Of a DNA stretch of 45,636 nt, positions 33,764-41,974 are shown piece by piece. The notes under the pieces were generated by a model. That model made no database searches. It saw only the letters and a list, made by a program, of their open reading frames with translations, and had not been told where the DNA came from. The stretch is from UMGS902 sp045538895 (lineage in GTDB: Bacteria; Bacillota; Clostridia; Oscillospirales; CAG-272): assembly GCA_045538895.1 (NCBI GenBank), contig JAZQEH010000017.1, forward strand, positions 1 through 45,636, given 5' to 3'. Position numbers and translations under genes: made by a program. Each line of letters starts with the position of its first letter. The stretch's first letter is position 1.

Positions 33764-35485
33764 ATGAAGATGGTAAAACGCTTTTGTGCCTATTATCGAC
33801 CGTATATAAAGACATTTATATTTGATATGCTTTGCGCACTTGGTGTCGCTCTCTGCAATCTTGTATATCCCAAACTCACAGGTGAGATAATAGACAATTT
33901 TATCCCGAATAAAGAGGTAAAATTTATTCTTATAATGGCGGCTGTTTTAGTGGTGCTTTATTTTGCTAAAAAGCTGATGAATTTTTTCATTCAGGACTAC
34001 GGTCACCGCATGGCATCCGAAATGCAGGCAGATATGCGCCGTGATTTGTTCGACCATTTGGAAAAATTGCCGTTCACCTTTTTTGACAATAACAAAACAG
34101 GTGCGCTAATTTCACGTCTTGTAGGTGACCTGCTTGACGTTTGTGAGCTTGCACACCATGGCCCTGAGGATCTTTTCCTTTCGATAGTTCTGCTCGTAGG
34201 TTCGTTTATACTTATGGTGCAGGTTAACGTGTGGTTGACAATAATTGTGTTTGCATTTATTCCGTTTATGGTGTTCTTCGCCATGAAGATGCGTACAAAA
34301 ATGGGCAAAGAGTTTAAAGCCATGCGTGCCGAGAATGCTGTTATCAATGCCACTATTGAAAACAGTCTTACGGGTATACGTGTTACCAAGGCATACGTTG
34401 CACGTGACTATGAGAATGAGAAGTTCGACACCGTAACAAAAAGCTATGTGAAAACACGTTTCCGTGCACTCAATGCAATGGCACAGTTCCACAGCACGTC
34501 AACGTTTATGTTCGACGTACTTAAGCTTATTGTTATTGTCTGCGGCGGACTTTTTGCGATTTATGACAGTTCGTTTACAACCGGTGATTTTGCGGCTTTT
34601 CTGATTTACGTAAACGTATTTGTTGACCCGATAAACCGTCTTGTAAACTTTATTGAACAGTTCCAGAACGGCTTTAGCGGATTTGAGCGTTTTTGCTCCA
34701 TTATGGACACCCCTGTCGAGTGCGACAGTGAAGACGCAAAGCCGATAGAAGAGGTAAAAGGCGAGATAGTTTTTGACAACGTTTCGTTCCGTTACAACGA
34801 TTCAAAGGAAATTTTAAGCAATCTTTCATTTACCGTTGCTCCCGGAAAAACGCTTGCTCTTGTAGGCCCTTCCGGCGGCGGAAAGACTACAATTTGTAAT
34901 ATTATCCCACGCTTTTACGATATCGAGAGCGGTTCGGTAAAGCTTGACGGAACCGATATACGCTCCATCACTCTTGAGTCACTCCGTAAAAAGGTAGGTA
35001 TAGTTTCGCAGGACGTGTTCCTTTTTGACTCCACTATCCGTGATAATATTTGCTACGGTTCAAAGAATGTCAGCGAAGAAGAAATGATTACTGCGGCAAA
35101 GCGTGCAAATATTCACGAGTATATAATGAGCTTGCCGAACGGTTACGAAACCGAGGTCGGCGAGCGTGGCGTTAAACTGTCGGGCGGTCAGAAACAGCGT
35201 GTCGCAATAGCACGTGTTTTCCTCAAGAATCCGCCGATACTTATCCTCGATGAGGCGACAAGTGCACTTGACAATGCAACCGAACAGCAGATTTCCGAAA
35301 GTCTTAACGAGCTTTCTGTGGGAAGAACTACAATAGTTGTTGCACACCGTCTTTCTACCGTTAAAAAGGCAGACGAAATAATAGTTATGACCGATGACGG
35401 TATTAAAGAGCGTGGCAACCATGACGAGCTTGTGGCACTCGGCGGCATTTATAAAGAACTTTACGAATATCAATTCCGTGTTTAA
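33764..35485 (+). CDS. ABC exporter half-transporter (MsbA/MDR type)
   Basis: 573 residues with an N-terminal six-helix ABC membrane domain (~1-310) and a C-terminal ATPase. Seen are Walker A GPSGGGKTT, the Q-loop in VSQDVFLFD, signature LSGGQKQR, Walker B ILILDEATSALD and the His switch VVAHRLST. All catalytic residues are present, so it should work as a homodimer. The start is 33764: GGAGG at 33748-33752 lies inside an earlier in-frame ATG series and is 11 bases before it. The hisS start follows ten bases after the stop, so they are likely co-transcribed. Exported substrate unknown (lipid, peptide or drug). Confidence 0.92.
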   Translation: MKMVKRFCAYYRPYIKTFIFDMLCALGVALCNLVYPKLTGEIIDNFIPNKEVKFILIMAAVLVVLYFAKKLMNFFIQDYGHRMASEMQADMRRDLFDHLEKLPFTFFDNNKTGALISRLVGDLLDVCELAHHGPEDLFLSIVLLVGSFILMVQVNVWLTIIVFAFIPFMVFFAMKMRTKMGKEFKAMRAENAVINATIENSLTGIRVTKAYVARDYENEKFDTVTKSYVKTRFRALNAMAQFHSTSTFMFDVLKLIVIVCGGLFAIYDSSFTTGDFAAFLIYVNVFVDPINRLVNFIEQFQNGFSGFERFCSIMDTPVECDSEDAKPIEEVKGEIVFDNVSFRYNDSKEILSNLSFTVAPGKTLALVGPSGGGKTTICNIIPRFYDIESGSVKLDGTDIRSITLESLRKKVGIVSQDVFLFDSTIRDNICYGSKNVSEEEMITAAKRANIHEYIMSLPNGYETEVGERGVKLSGGQKQRVAIARVFLKNPPILILDEATSALDNATEQQISESLNELSVGRTTIVVAHRLSTVKKADEIIVMTDDGIKERGNHDELVALGGIYKELYEYQFRV

Positions 35486-35495
35486 GGAGAAAACC

Positions 35496-36815
35496 ATGTC
35501 TAATACAAAAACAGAACCCCGTGTGCTTCAGGGCACAATGGAACTGCTCCCCCCCGACCAGATACTTTTTAACAGAATGTACGATACTATCCGTGAGGTT
35601 TATGAAAGCTTCGGCTTTCTCCCTCTTGATACACCCGTTCTTGAGTATTCAAACGTGTTGCTTGCAAAGGCAGGCGGTGAAACCGAAAAGCAGATCTACC
35701 GCTTTACTAAAGGCGATACCGACCTTTCCATGCGTTTTGACCTCACCGTACCGCTTGCACGCTACGTAGCACTTCACAAGAATGACCTTGTTTTCCCGTT
35801 CAAGCGTTACCAGATGGGCAAGGTCTACAGAGGTGAGCGTCCGCAAAAGGGACGTTTCCGTGAGTTTTATCAGTGCGATATTGACATTATCGGCTCCGAG
35901 GCACTTGACCTTATGTATGATGCTGAAATGCCTGCTGTAATTTACAACGTTTTCACAAAACTCAATTTTGGCGATTTTGTGATTCGCATTAACAATCGCA
36001 AGGTGCTCAACGGCTTCTTCTCTGCACTTGGCTTTGCTGATAAGATTGGTGACATTCTCCGTACCATTGACAAGCTTGAAAAAATCGGCACTGAAAAGGT
36101 TATGGCAGAGCTTGCAGAGTTCGGTGTGGACGGTGCAGCCGCCGATAAGATTCTTGCTTTCATCAATATCAAGGGTACAAATGCAGAGGTTATTTCCTCT
36201 CTCAAAGCGGTTGATTGCGATGACGAAACCTTTAAGACAGGTGTAGACGAGCTTGAAAAGGTTGTTGCTTATGCGTATATGTACGGTATTCCCGAAAAGA
36301 ATATCGCTATCGACCTTACCATTGCCCGTGGTCTTGACTACTATACGGGCACCGTTTATGAAACTAAAATGGTTGATTATCCTGCACTCGGCAGCGTTTG
36401 CTCGGGCGGCAGATACGACAACCTCACAGGCTACTATACCGATGATTCTCTCCCGGGTATAGGCATTTCGATAGGTCTTACCCGTCTGTTCTCGCAACTC
36501 CGCAGCGAAAACATTATTTCTGATGATCGCAGCAGCCTTGTTGACGTGCTTTTCATTCCCATGGATAAGAACCACATTGAGTTTGTGCTTGAAAGTGCGG
36601 CAACAATGAGAAAAGCCGGTCTTAAGGTTGACGTTTATTGTCTTGATAAGGGTATGAAGCCTAAGATGAAGTTTGCAAACCGCAGCGGTATTCCGTATGT
36701 TGCTCTCGTTGGCGACAGCGAGGCGGAAGTCGGCAAGATAATGCTTAAGGATATGCAAAGCGGCGAGCAGGAACTTCTCACTCCCGAAGAAGCCGCAGCA
36801 AAACTTGTAAAATAA
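35496..36815 (+). CDS. hisS: Histidyl-tRNA synthetase
   Basis: 439 residues, class II synthetase that charges tRNA-His in the cytoplasm. Motif 2 region: YQMGKVYRGERPQKGRFREFYQ. The HisRS-specific ARGLDYYTGTVYE and the motif 3 segment GIGISIGLTRLF are present, with a C-terminal anticodon-binding domain (VDVLFIPMDKN onward). Retention of the histidine-binding RGLDYYTG signature separates it from the HisZ regulatory paralogue. ATG 35496 follows AAGGAG; an upstream in-frame ATG lies inside the ABC gene and is rejected. The sequence looks closer to the archaeal/eukaryotic-like HisRS branch than to the E. coli form (GTMELLPPDQ opening), but this is an impression only. Confidence 0.95.
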   Translation: MSNTKTEPRVLQGTMELLPPDQILFNRMYDTIREVYESFGFLPLDTPVLEYSNVLLAKAGGETEKQIYRFTKGDTDLSMRFDLTVPLARYVALHKNDLVFPFKRYQMGKVYRGERPQKGRFREFYQCDIDIIGSEALDLMYDAEMPAVIYNVFTKLNFGDFVIRINNRKVLNGFFSALGFADKIGDILRTIDKLEKIGTEKVMAELAEFGVDGAAADKILAFINIKGTNAEVISSLKAVDCDDETFKTGVDELEKVVAYAYMYGIPEKNIAIDLTIARGLDYYTGTVYETKMVDYPALGSVCSGGRYDNLTGYYTDDSLPGIGISIGLTRLFSQLRSENIISDDRSSLVDVLFIPMDKNHIEFVLESAATMRKAGLKVDVYCLDKGMKPKMKFANRSGIPYVALVGDSEAEVGKIMLKDMQSGEQELLTPEEAAAKLVK

Positions 36816-36840
36816 AAAAGAGCCGTAAGGCTCTTTTTTT
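36814..36840. terminator. Terminator of hisS
   Basis: AAAAAAGAGCC-GTAA-GGCTCTTTTTTT, starting in the stop codon. Confidence 0.92.
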
Positions 36841-36860
36841 ATAACAAGGTTGGGAGAGCA

Positions 36861-36887
36861 CGAGAACCTTTCCTTAAAAGGTTCTCG
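36861..36887. other. Hairpin between convergent genes
   Basis: CGAGAACCTTT/AAAGGTTCTCG with a short loop, 18 bases from the end of the minus-strand EamA gene. It lacks a T-run on either strand, so it may only stabilise the 3' end of the minus-strand transcript. Confidence 0.45.
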
Positions 36888-36904
36888 TATTATCTCGTTT
36901 TCTT

Positions 36905-37795
36905 TCACTTCTTACTCGGCAATTCGCTTATTACTGCGCTTCCGAGGACAAGGACTGCACCAACCCAACCGAGGGGGGAGAGTACCGAGTTCGGGATAAG
37001 CAGCACCGCTAAAATCACCGATGCAACAGGGTCGATATAACTGAGGAGTGCAACCGTCTGTGCCTTTAACTGCTTCATTGAACCGAAGTACATCGTGTAC
37101 GCTATACCTGTATGTACAATGCCCATTACAATCAGCATTACGGTGCTTGTTAAGGTGAATTCAACCTCACCGATGTTCTCTGCAAAAAGCGTATAAGGGA
37201 TACAAACCGCACCTGCGGTGGCAAGCTGAACCAAGGTTCTTTCCTGTGCGGTAACGCCGTCAACGATCTTGTTTATAAGGATGTCGCCCGCGTAAAGTGC
37301 AGCAGCCCCAACGCCGAGAAGAATACCGAGCAGATGGTTTTTGCCCTCCATCGCTTCGCCGCCTGCATCACTGCCGAACGTAACTAAAATGATTCCGACA
37401 AACGCAATCAGCGTGCAAACAAGCTTCACACGTGTTAACTTTTCTTTCAGCAACACCGATGCACCGAGGATAACAAAGATGGGCGCCATGTAGTAGCTGA
37501 GCGTTGCAATCGGCACGGTGGTGTACTTGTATGCCTCAAAAAGCAATATCCAGTTGACACCTATCATTGCACCCGAAACCGTAAGCAACACAAGGCTCTT
37601 TTTGATAGAGTCCTTTGAAATCTTTGCCCGTGTGACAAGCATTACGCAGAAGAGGAATGCCGCACCGATAAGACCTCTTGCCATTGCAAGCAGTCCTGAG
37701 GGCAGGGGGGTGTATTCTCTGAAAATGCCGATAGTACCGAAAATAAGCATTGCTCCGATTACACCGAGCATTGCTTTTTTATTCTGATGTTCCAT
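36905..37795 (-). CDS. EamA/DMT-family transporter
   Basis: 296 residues with ten predicted transmembrane helices in two EamA halves (~8-140 and ~155-296). Recognisable family segments are LRGLIGAAFLF-like ARGLIGAAFLF and YTMYFGSMKQLKAQTVALLSYIDPVASVILA. Drug/metabolite transporters of this family export amino acids, nucleosides or other metabolites. I set the start at 37795, one base after the preceding gene's stop; an in-frame ATG 12 codons earlier lies inside that gene. There is no separate RBS, so translation is probably coupled. It is last of the SCIFF operon; it may export a product of the PLP enzyme, which is inference. Confidence 0.87.
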   Translation of the reverse strand: MEHQNKKAMLGVIGAMLIFGTIGIFREYTPLPSGLLAMARGLIGAAFLFCVMLVTRAKISKDSIKKSLVLLTVSGAMIGVNWILLFEAYKYTTVPIATLSYYMAPIFVILGASVLLKEKLTRVKLVCTLIAFVGIILVTFGSDAGGEAMEGKNHLLGILLGVGAAALYAGDILINKIVDGVTAQERTLVQLATAGAVCIPYTLFAENIGEVEFTLTSTVMLIVMGIVHTGIAYTMYFGSMKQLKAQTVALLSYIDPVASVILAVLLIPNSVLSPLGWVGAVLVLGSAVISELPSKK

Positions 37796-37796
37796 T

Positions 37797-39098
37797 TTAT
37801 TCTTTAACAACTGTGCAGTTGTAAACTCCATAGTATTTGAAGCATTTGATTGCTTCTTCGTTTATTCGTTCACCGCAAATTACAATCGGCACCGCAGGCG
37901 GACAGCCGACAGAGGCTGCTGCAAGTACTCTTCCGAGAGCAGAGTCTACGCTGACCGATTCGCAAGGCGCAAGCATTGCGTTGCGGATAGTCATTGCACG
38001 CTCACAAGCGGATATTTTCGGTGCCGCTTCGCATATTTCGGCTTTCCTTTGCAGCTGTTTAAACGCATTTGCCACTGCGCCAAGAGAGCCGTTTTCGGGC
38101 GTGAGCATCATAACCGTGAAATCATTGTCGTAAAACTCGCAAACAATGCCGCATTTTTCAAGATGCCTTGCAATCTCATAGCCGTAGTAGCCGTATTTTT
38201 TTGCTTCAACGGTAATTTTCAGCGGCTCGTTTCCGAAAAGCGTGTAGCCATATTCGACGAGTGTTGATTTGAGTTTGGCAACCTCGCTTTCGAAAATGCG
38301 TAGTTTTTCACGGTAGCCGTCGGAAATATACTTGTTTGCAAGGTCAAGCGATTGCAAAATGAGGTATGACGGACTCGTTGAGCCGAACAACGCAAGGGCA
38401 TTTTTTACGTTTTCCTTTTCAATGCCGCATGCCACGTGTAAGTAAGCACCGCCGGTAAGCACCGGCAGCGTTTTGTGAGCAGAGTCACAGCACATGTCGG
38501 CACCGAGGTCAATCGGATGCATTGAATCCTGCAAAAACTTAAGATAAGCACCGTGGGCGTTGTCTATGAGCAGCATTACGCCATGCTTTTTGCATACGGC
38601 GGAAATCGCTTTGATATCAGCAATTTTGCCGAGATAATCGGGACTTGTGAGATATACTGCGGCAGGAGAAAATTCTGTTATTTTTTGCTCTATTTCTTCG
38701 GCAGTAATCTCGCAGGAAAGGTATTCGCCTTTGCCGTATAGCCACTCAATGTCAAAGTCAAGGAGTGCTGCGGCACTTATAAATGCCTTGTGCGCATTGC
38801 GTCCTGCGAGCACAACACGGCTATTCGAACGTTTGAGCGCAATGCAGAGCATTGCACGGATACAATGCGATGATCCTTCGGTTGAGTAATATGTGTCAGC
38901 ACCGAAAAGACTGCTTGCATTTGCTTCGCTTTCGGCAATAATGCCTTTCGCTTCGTAAAGGCTGTCCGCTCCGTCAATTTCGGTTATGTCAAGCGGCTCG
39001 CAGCCAAGCATGGCATTCCCTTTGTGACCGGGCATATGCAAACGCATTTTTTCACTGTCACGGTATGCACTGACAAAGTCGAAAATCGGGGTATTCAT
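37797..39098 (-). CDS. Orn/Lys/Arg decarboxylase-family PLP enzyme (short form)
   Basis: 433 residues, fold-type I PLP protein. The opening RLHMPGHKG and the PLP-lysine motif SAHKTLPVLTGGAYLHV identify the Orn/Lys/Arg decarboxylase major domain. TEGSSHCIRAML matches the family's TNGSS.. phosphate-binding turn. The C-terminal part is short (EACESVSVDSALGR type, PPAVPIVICGE), as in the Gram-positive YaaO/SpeA-like forms. Likely makes a polyamine or diamine from a basic amino acid; substrate unresolved. Start and the upstream scfB stop overlap as TGATG, so the two are translationally coupled, an arrangement that links it to the peptide-modification operon. Confidence 0.87.
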   Translation of the reverse strand: MNTPIFDFVSAYRDSEKMRLHMPGHKGNAMLGCEPLDITEIDGADSLYEAKGIIAESEANASSLFGADTYYSTEGSSHCIRAMLCIALKRSNSRVVLAGRNAHKAFISAAALLDFDIEWLYGKGEYLSCEITAEEIEQKITEFSPAAVYLTSPDYLGKIADIKAISAVCKKHGVMLLIDNAHGAYLKFLQDSMHPIDLGADMCCDSAHKTLPVLTGGAYLHVACGIEKENVKNALALFGSTSPSYLILQSLDLANKYISDGYREKLRIFESEVAKLKSTLVEYGYTLFGNEPLKITVEAKKYGYYGYEIARHLEKCGIVCEFYDNDFTVMMLTPENGSLGAVANAFKQLQRKAEICEAAPKISACERAMTIRNAMLAPCESVSVDSALGRVLAAASVGCPPAVPIVICGERINEEAIKCFKYYGVYNCTVVKE

Positions 39099-40474
39099 CA
39101 GTTGTTTCCTTCAAGTAGCTTTGCAATCTGTACCATAATGGCACATTCCATTCTCTTGCGGAAAAGATCGCAGCCGTATTTGTAAATACCTCTTACCGAA
39201 CCGGTTGCGTGATATGCGTTCGCCGCACAACCGCCAGAGCAGTAAAGTCTTGCCCAACAGTCACGGCATTCCTCGCGGGCGTATACGTTGCAAGCCATAA
39301 ACTCGTCCTGCATGCCCTTGTTGTCAACACCGTTCCATACGTCGCCAAGACGGAACTTTTCTTCACCCACAAACTGATGGCAGGGGTAGAGGTCGCCCCA
39401 CGGTGTAACTGCCATGTATTCTGTGCCCGAACCGCAACCTGAAATACGTTTGTAAATGCACGGTCCGCCGGTGAGGTCTATTATGTAGTGATAAAAAGTA
39501 AAAGGTTTGCCCTCTTTTTCACGCTCAAGCATGAGCTTTGCAAGCTCTTCGTATTGCTCGAATACGATCTGCTTGTCCGCCTCGGTGAGTTCAGAAGAAT
39601 CACCGGGAGCACACACAACAGGCTCCATGCTGAGCTCATTGAAGCCGAGGTCAAGCATAACCTTGATGTCACTTAGAAAATCGGGATTTGCGTGTGTGAA
39701 TGTGCCACGCATGTAGTAATTCTTACCGCCACGGGCATCGACAAGTTTTTTGAACTTGGGAACGATTCTTTCCCAGCTTCCGTTGCCTGCGTAGTCAACT
39801 CTGTAGCGGTCGTGAATCTCTTTGCGTCCGTCAAGGCTAAGCACTACGTTGCTCATCTCTCTGTTGGCAAAGTCAATTACGTCATCGTCGATAAGCAAAC
39901 CGTTTGTTGTGAGAGTAAAGCGGAAGTTTTTGCCCTTTTCCTTTTCTATTGAGCGTGCATAGGCAACGAGCTGTTTTACAACCTCAAAATTCATAAGCGG
40001 CTCGCCGCCGAAAAAGTCAACCTCAAGGTTGCGGCGTGTGCCTGAGTTCGCAACGAGAAAATCAAGTGCAGCCTTGCCCACTTCAAAGCTCATAACGGCA
40101 CGTTCACCGTGGTATTTGCCCTGACTTGCAAAACAGTATTCGCAGTTTAAGTTGCAGGTGTGCGCAATATGTATGCAGAGTGCCTTTACAACTCCTGCGG
40201 TTTTTGCCTTAAGTGTACCCGCCATGCTTTCAAAGTTATCGGGTGCAAACAGCTTTCCGCTTTCTTTAAGCGACAAAACCTGCTCATAGCATTCCTCAAT
40301 GTCGCTTTCAATGGCGGCAGGATATTTTTCTTTGATAGCGGAAATAACGTTTTCGCGGCTGTTTTCTTCAAACATACCGATAATGTCATACGCAATTTCG
40401 TCAACTGCGTGTATTGAACCCGAACAAACGTCAAGAACGATGTTATATCCGCCGAGTTTATATTGATGTATCAT
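39098..40474 (-). CDS. scfB: SCIFF peptide maturase, radical SAM/SPASM (ScfB type)
   Basis: 458 residues. The N-terminal ~80 form a RiPP-recognition-like domain. Then comes the radical SAM cluster Cys107-x3-Cys111-x2-Cys114 (CNLNCEYC) and GGEPLMNF for SAM binding. The SPASM domain binds auxiliary clusters: CGSGTEYMAVTPWGDLYPC and, further on, ECRDCWARLYCSGGC. ScfB homologues form thioether (Cys sulfur to alpha-carbon) bridges in the SCIFF peptide, and the precursor is encoded directly upstream at 40673-40527. The ATG at 40474 is preceded by GGAGAT. A terminator-like hairpin separates it from the precursor, which would lower maturase output. Its stop overlaps the next gene. Confidence 0.95.
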   Translation of the reverse strand: MIHQYKLGGYNIVLDVCSGSIHAVDEIAYDIIGMFEENSRENVISAIKEKYPAAIESDIEECYEQVLSLKESGKLFAPDNFESMAGTLKAKTAGVVKALCIHIAHTCNLNCEYCFASQGKYHGERAVMSFEVGKAALDFLVANSGTRRNLEVDFFGGEPLMNFEVVKQLVAYARSIEKEKGKNFRFTLTTNGLLIDDDVIDFANREMSNVVLSLDGRKEIHDRYRVDYAGNGSWERIVPKFKKLVDARGGKNYYMRGTFTHANPDFLSDIKVMLDLGFNELSMEPVVCAPGDSSELTEADKQIVFEQYEELAKLMLEREKEGKPFTFYHYIIDLTGGPCIYKRISGCGSGTEYMAVTPWGDLYPCHQFVGEEKFRLGDVWNGVDNKGMQDEFMACNVYAREECRDCWARLYCSGGCAANAYHATGSVRGIYKYGCDLFRKRMECAIMVQIAKLLEGNN

Positions 40475-40493
40475 AAATCTCCAATCAGCTAAA

Positions 40494-40519
40494 AAAATGC
40501 CGCCTTAAGGCGGCATTTT
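40494..40519 (-). terminator. Terminator/attenuator between SCIFF precursor and scfB
   Basis: AAAATGCCGCC-TTAA-GGCGGCATTTT; on the minus strand it is followed by TTTAGC. It lies after the precursor stop (40527) and before the scfB start (40474). It could end most transcripts after the precursor and let a fraction read into scfB. Confidence 0.75.
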
Positions 40520-40526
40520 GTTTTAA

Positions 40527-40673
40527 TTATTTCTCGGTGTTCTCGCACTGCTGGTTAGCAATACCGCAACTTGTCTTGCAAGCAGACTGGCAAGAAGTCT
40601 GGCATTCGCCGCAACCGCCGTTCTTTGCACTGTCGCAAAGATTGCGAGTTTCGATAGTCTTAATATGTTCCAT
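40527..40673 (-). CDS. scfA: SCIFF ribosomal peptide precursor (48 aa)
   Basis: The short ORF reads MEHIKTIETRNLC, then a linker, then GCGECQTSCQSACKTSCGIA and a final Cys near the end (QQCENTEK). This is the six-cysteines-in-forty-five signature: Cys21, 24, 28, 32, 36 and 43, with the invariant CGECQTSCQSACKTSC core. An additional Cys13 lies in the leader part. The peptide is a substrate of the adjacent maturase, which forms thioether crosslinks. GGAGG lies nine bases before the ATG, and a consensus promoter is upstream. Physiological role of SCIFF is unsettled; it is near-universal in Clostridia. Confidence 0.96.
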   Translation of the reverse strand: MEHIKTIETRNLCDSAKNGGCGECQTSCQSACKTSCGIANQQCENTEK

Positions 40674-40705
40674 AGTAGTAACCTCCAAAAAAATTGATTA
40701 AGAAA

Positions 40706-40734
40706 ATTATATCATAGCCTATAAATAATGTCAA
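40706..40734 (-). promoter_or_regulatory. Consensus promoter of the SCIFF operon
   Basis: On the minus strand TTGACA (40734-40729), 17-base spacer, TATAAT (40711-40706). Both hexamers are perfect, predicting strong expression of the precursor. Confidence 0.92.
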
Positions 40735-40777
40735 TAATTTAAAACAGAAATTTTAAATAAAAGCTTACATTAAAAAA

Positions 40778-40809
40778 CAATCCTTGTACATTTTTATGTA
40801 CAAGGATTG
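40778..40809 (-). terminator. Terminator of the gene at 40814
   Basis: CAATCCTTGTACAT/ATGTACAAGGATTG stem followed on the minus strand by TTTTTTAA, directly after the stop. Confidence 0.88.
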
Positions 40810-40813
40810 CAAC

Positions 40814-41515
40814 TTATAATAATGCGTCGATTTCTTTGATGATTTCGGGAAGTCTGTTGACGTCTTTTATGTACTGTGCCTTGGCTTTTTCTGCGGTTTC
40901 AACTTTTTTGTCACATGCCTGTTTGTATTTTTTATACTCTTCATCCAGCAAAGCTCTTCCTTTTGATTTTGTATTGTTTACGGCAGCTTTGAGTGCTATT
41001 TTGGGTAAAAATTTTCTTATCAAACTGAACACCAATATAACGCCTATTCCGCCACAAAACAGTAAGAAAGAAGGGGATTCGGAAGACCAATAATCATAAA
41101 TGATTGCAACGCCAATTGCAATGCTTGCCATTAGCAAAATGGTTGACACGGCTTTTTGTAATGCGGTTCGGCAATCAGGCATTTCATTTTTTTCTACCCA
41201 AGTTTCAAAGGAATCTCCTGACTTGGGCACTTGAGGCATCTTTTTCGGTATACGGTTCGCCGTTGTCAGATATTCTTCCTCGAGTTCTTTGATTTTTTCA
41301 TAATTTGGCATGCTTTTGTCACGCTCAAACACAAGCTTGGTAAAATCTACTGTTTCGGTTACAGAATATTGAGTCGAGCCTCTCAGTTCCAGATGTGAAT
41401 CTTTGTTAAATACCCTCTGTGAACTTTTAAGCGTCCAACCGAATTGCGACCAAAACTCAATCGTAGCTGCTTCTTTGGCGTTATCTACGTTCAGCGTCTT
41501 GATTTCCATTGCCAT
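40814..41515 (-). CDS. Two-helix membrane protein of unknown function
   Basis: 233 residues, no family recognised. Residues ~1-65 form a soluble domain (IEFWSQFGWTLKSSQRV, KLVFERDKSMPNYE). Then comes a charged segment and two transmembrane helices: ~120-140 (STILLMASIAIGVAIIY) and ~148-166 (FLLFCGGIGVILVFSLI). A lysine/glutamate-rich coiled-coil tail follows (~180-233). Both ends are probably cytoplasmic. AGGAGAG lies seven bases before the ATG. It is divergent from a small XRE regulator; its consensus promoter contains a palindromic operator, so it is likely repressed by that regulator. Confidence 0.75.
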   Translation of the reverse strand: MAMEIKTLNVDNAKEAATIEFWSQFGWTLKSSQRVFNKDSHLELRGSTQYSVTETVDFTKLVFERDKSMPNYEKIKELEEEYLTTANRIPKKMPQVPKSGDSFETWVEKNEMPDCRTALQKAVSTILLMASIAIGVAIIYDYWSSESPSFLLFCGGIGVILVFSLIRKFLPKIALKAAVNNTKSKGRALLDEEYKKYKQACDKKVETAEKAKAQYIKDVNRLPEIIKEIDALL

Positions 41516-41545
41516 AATGTTACTCTCCTAAAATCGTTATTAATA

Positions 41546-41596
41546 CTCAATATATTGAGCATAACTAATTATACTCAATTTGTTGAGTATTGTCAA
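41546..41596. promoter_or_regulatory. Minus-strand promoter with two operator palindromes
   Basis: Minus-strand TTGACA (41596-41591), 17-base spacer, TATAAT (41573-41568). ATACTCAA-TTTG-TTGAGTAT (41571-41590) fills the spacer, and CTCAATATATTGAG (41546-41559) covers the expected transcription start. Both share the TCAA..TTGA core. This implies repression by the adjacent XRE protein. Confidence 0.78.
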
Positions 41597-41616
41597 GAGG
41601 TTAAGCATGTTATAAT
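41590..41616 (+). promoter_or_regulatory. Promoter of the small XRE gene
   Basis: TATAAT at 41611-41616 with a -35-like TTGTCA at 41590-41595 (15-base spacer, suboptimal). It overlaps the -35 of the divergent promoter, so the two would compete. Confidence 0.5.
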
Positions 41617-41642
41617 CAAAAAAATGTTGGAGATGACGAAAA

Positions 41643-41843
41643 TTGATTAGTTACGAACCTTTTTATCGAACCTTGCTAAAAAAGAATATCACGGAATATA
41701 ACCTGATATTTAAACAAGGGATTTCTGCGAATACCGTTCATAGAATCAAGCATGGCATGGCGATTACCACCAAGACTCTTGATGAGCTTTGCTTTATATT
41801 GGATTGTAGGGTAGAAGATATAATCGAATATGTAGAGGAGTAG
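41643..41843 (+). CDS. Small XRE/YozG-like HTH regulator
   Basis: 66 residues: one Cro/C1-type domain (YRTLLKKNITEYNLIFKQGI, ANTVHRIKHGMAITTKTLDE, LCFILDCRVEDIIEYV), the pattern of stand-alone YozG/YdaS-like repressors. TTG is the only good start: GGAG at 41629-41632 lies ten bases upstream, and the nearby ATG at 41634 runs into a stop. It probably represses the divergent membrane-protein gene through the TCAA-TTGA palindromes and may autoregulate. Confidence 0.8.
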   Translation: MISYEPFYRTLLKKNITEYNLIFKQGISANTVHRIKHGMAITTKTLDELCFILDCRVEDIIEYVEE

Positions 41844-41974
41844 AGCTGTGACTTATGTCAGGCTCTTTTTTCTTTCCATTCCAAAAATTTTCACAATCAA
41901 ATTTGACAAAAGCACTTCCTTTTCGCTACAAAATATTGTATAATAAATTTGTATTGTGTGTTTTGGAGGTGTGT

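Noticed and set aside
35496..36815. HisZ (ATP phosphoribosyltransferase regulatory subunit)
   Set aside because: The histidine-binding signature RGLDYYTG and the anticodon-binding domain are both present, as in true HisRS.
35649..36908. 419-codon open frame on the minus strand opposite hisS
   Set aside because: Mirror of a strongly supported hisS gene; the translation has no domain pattern, is rich in Asn/Cys/His/Lys, and has no RBS. Codon bias of the real gene removes antisense stops.
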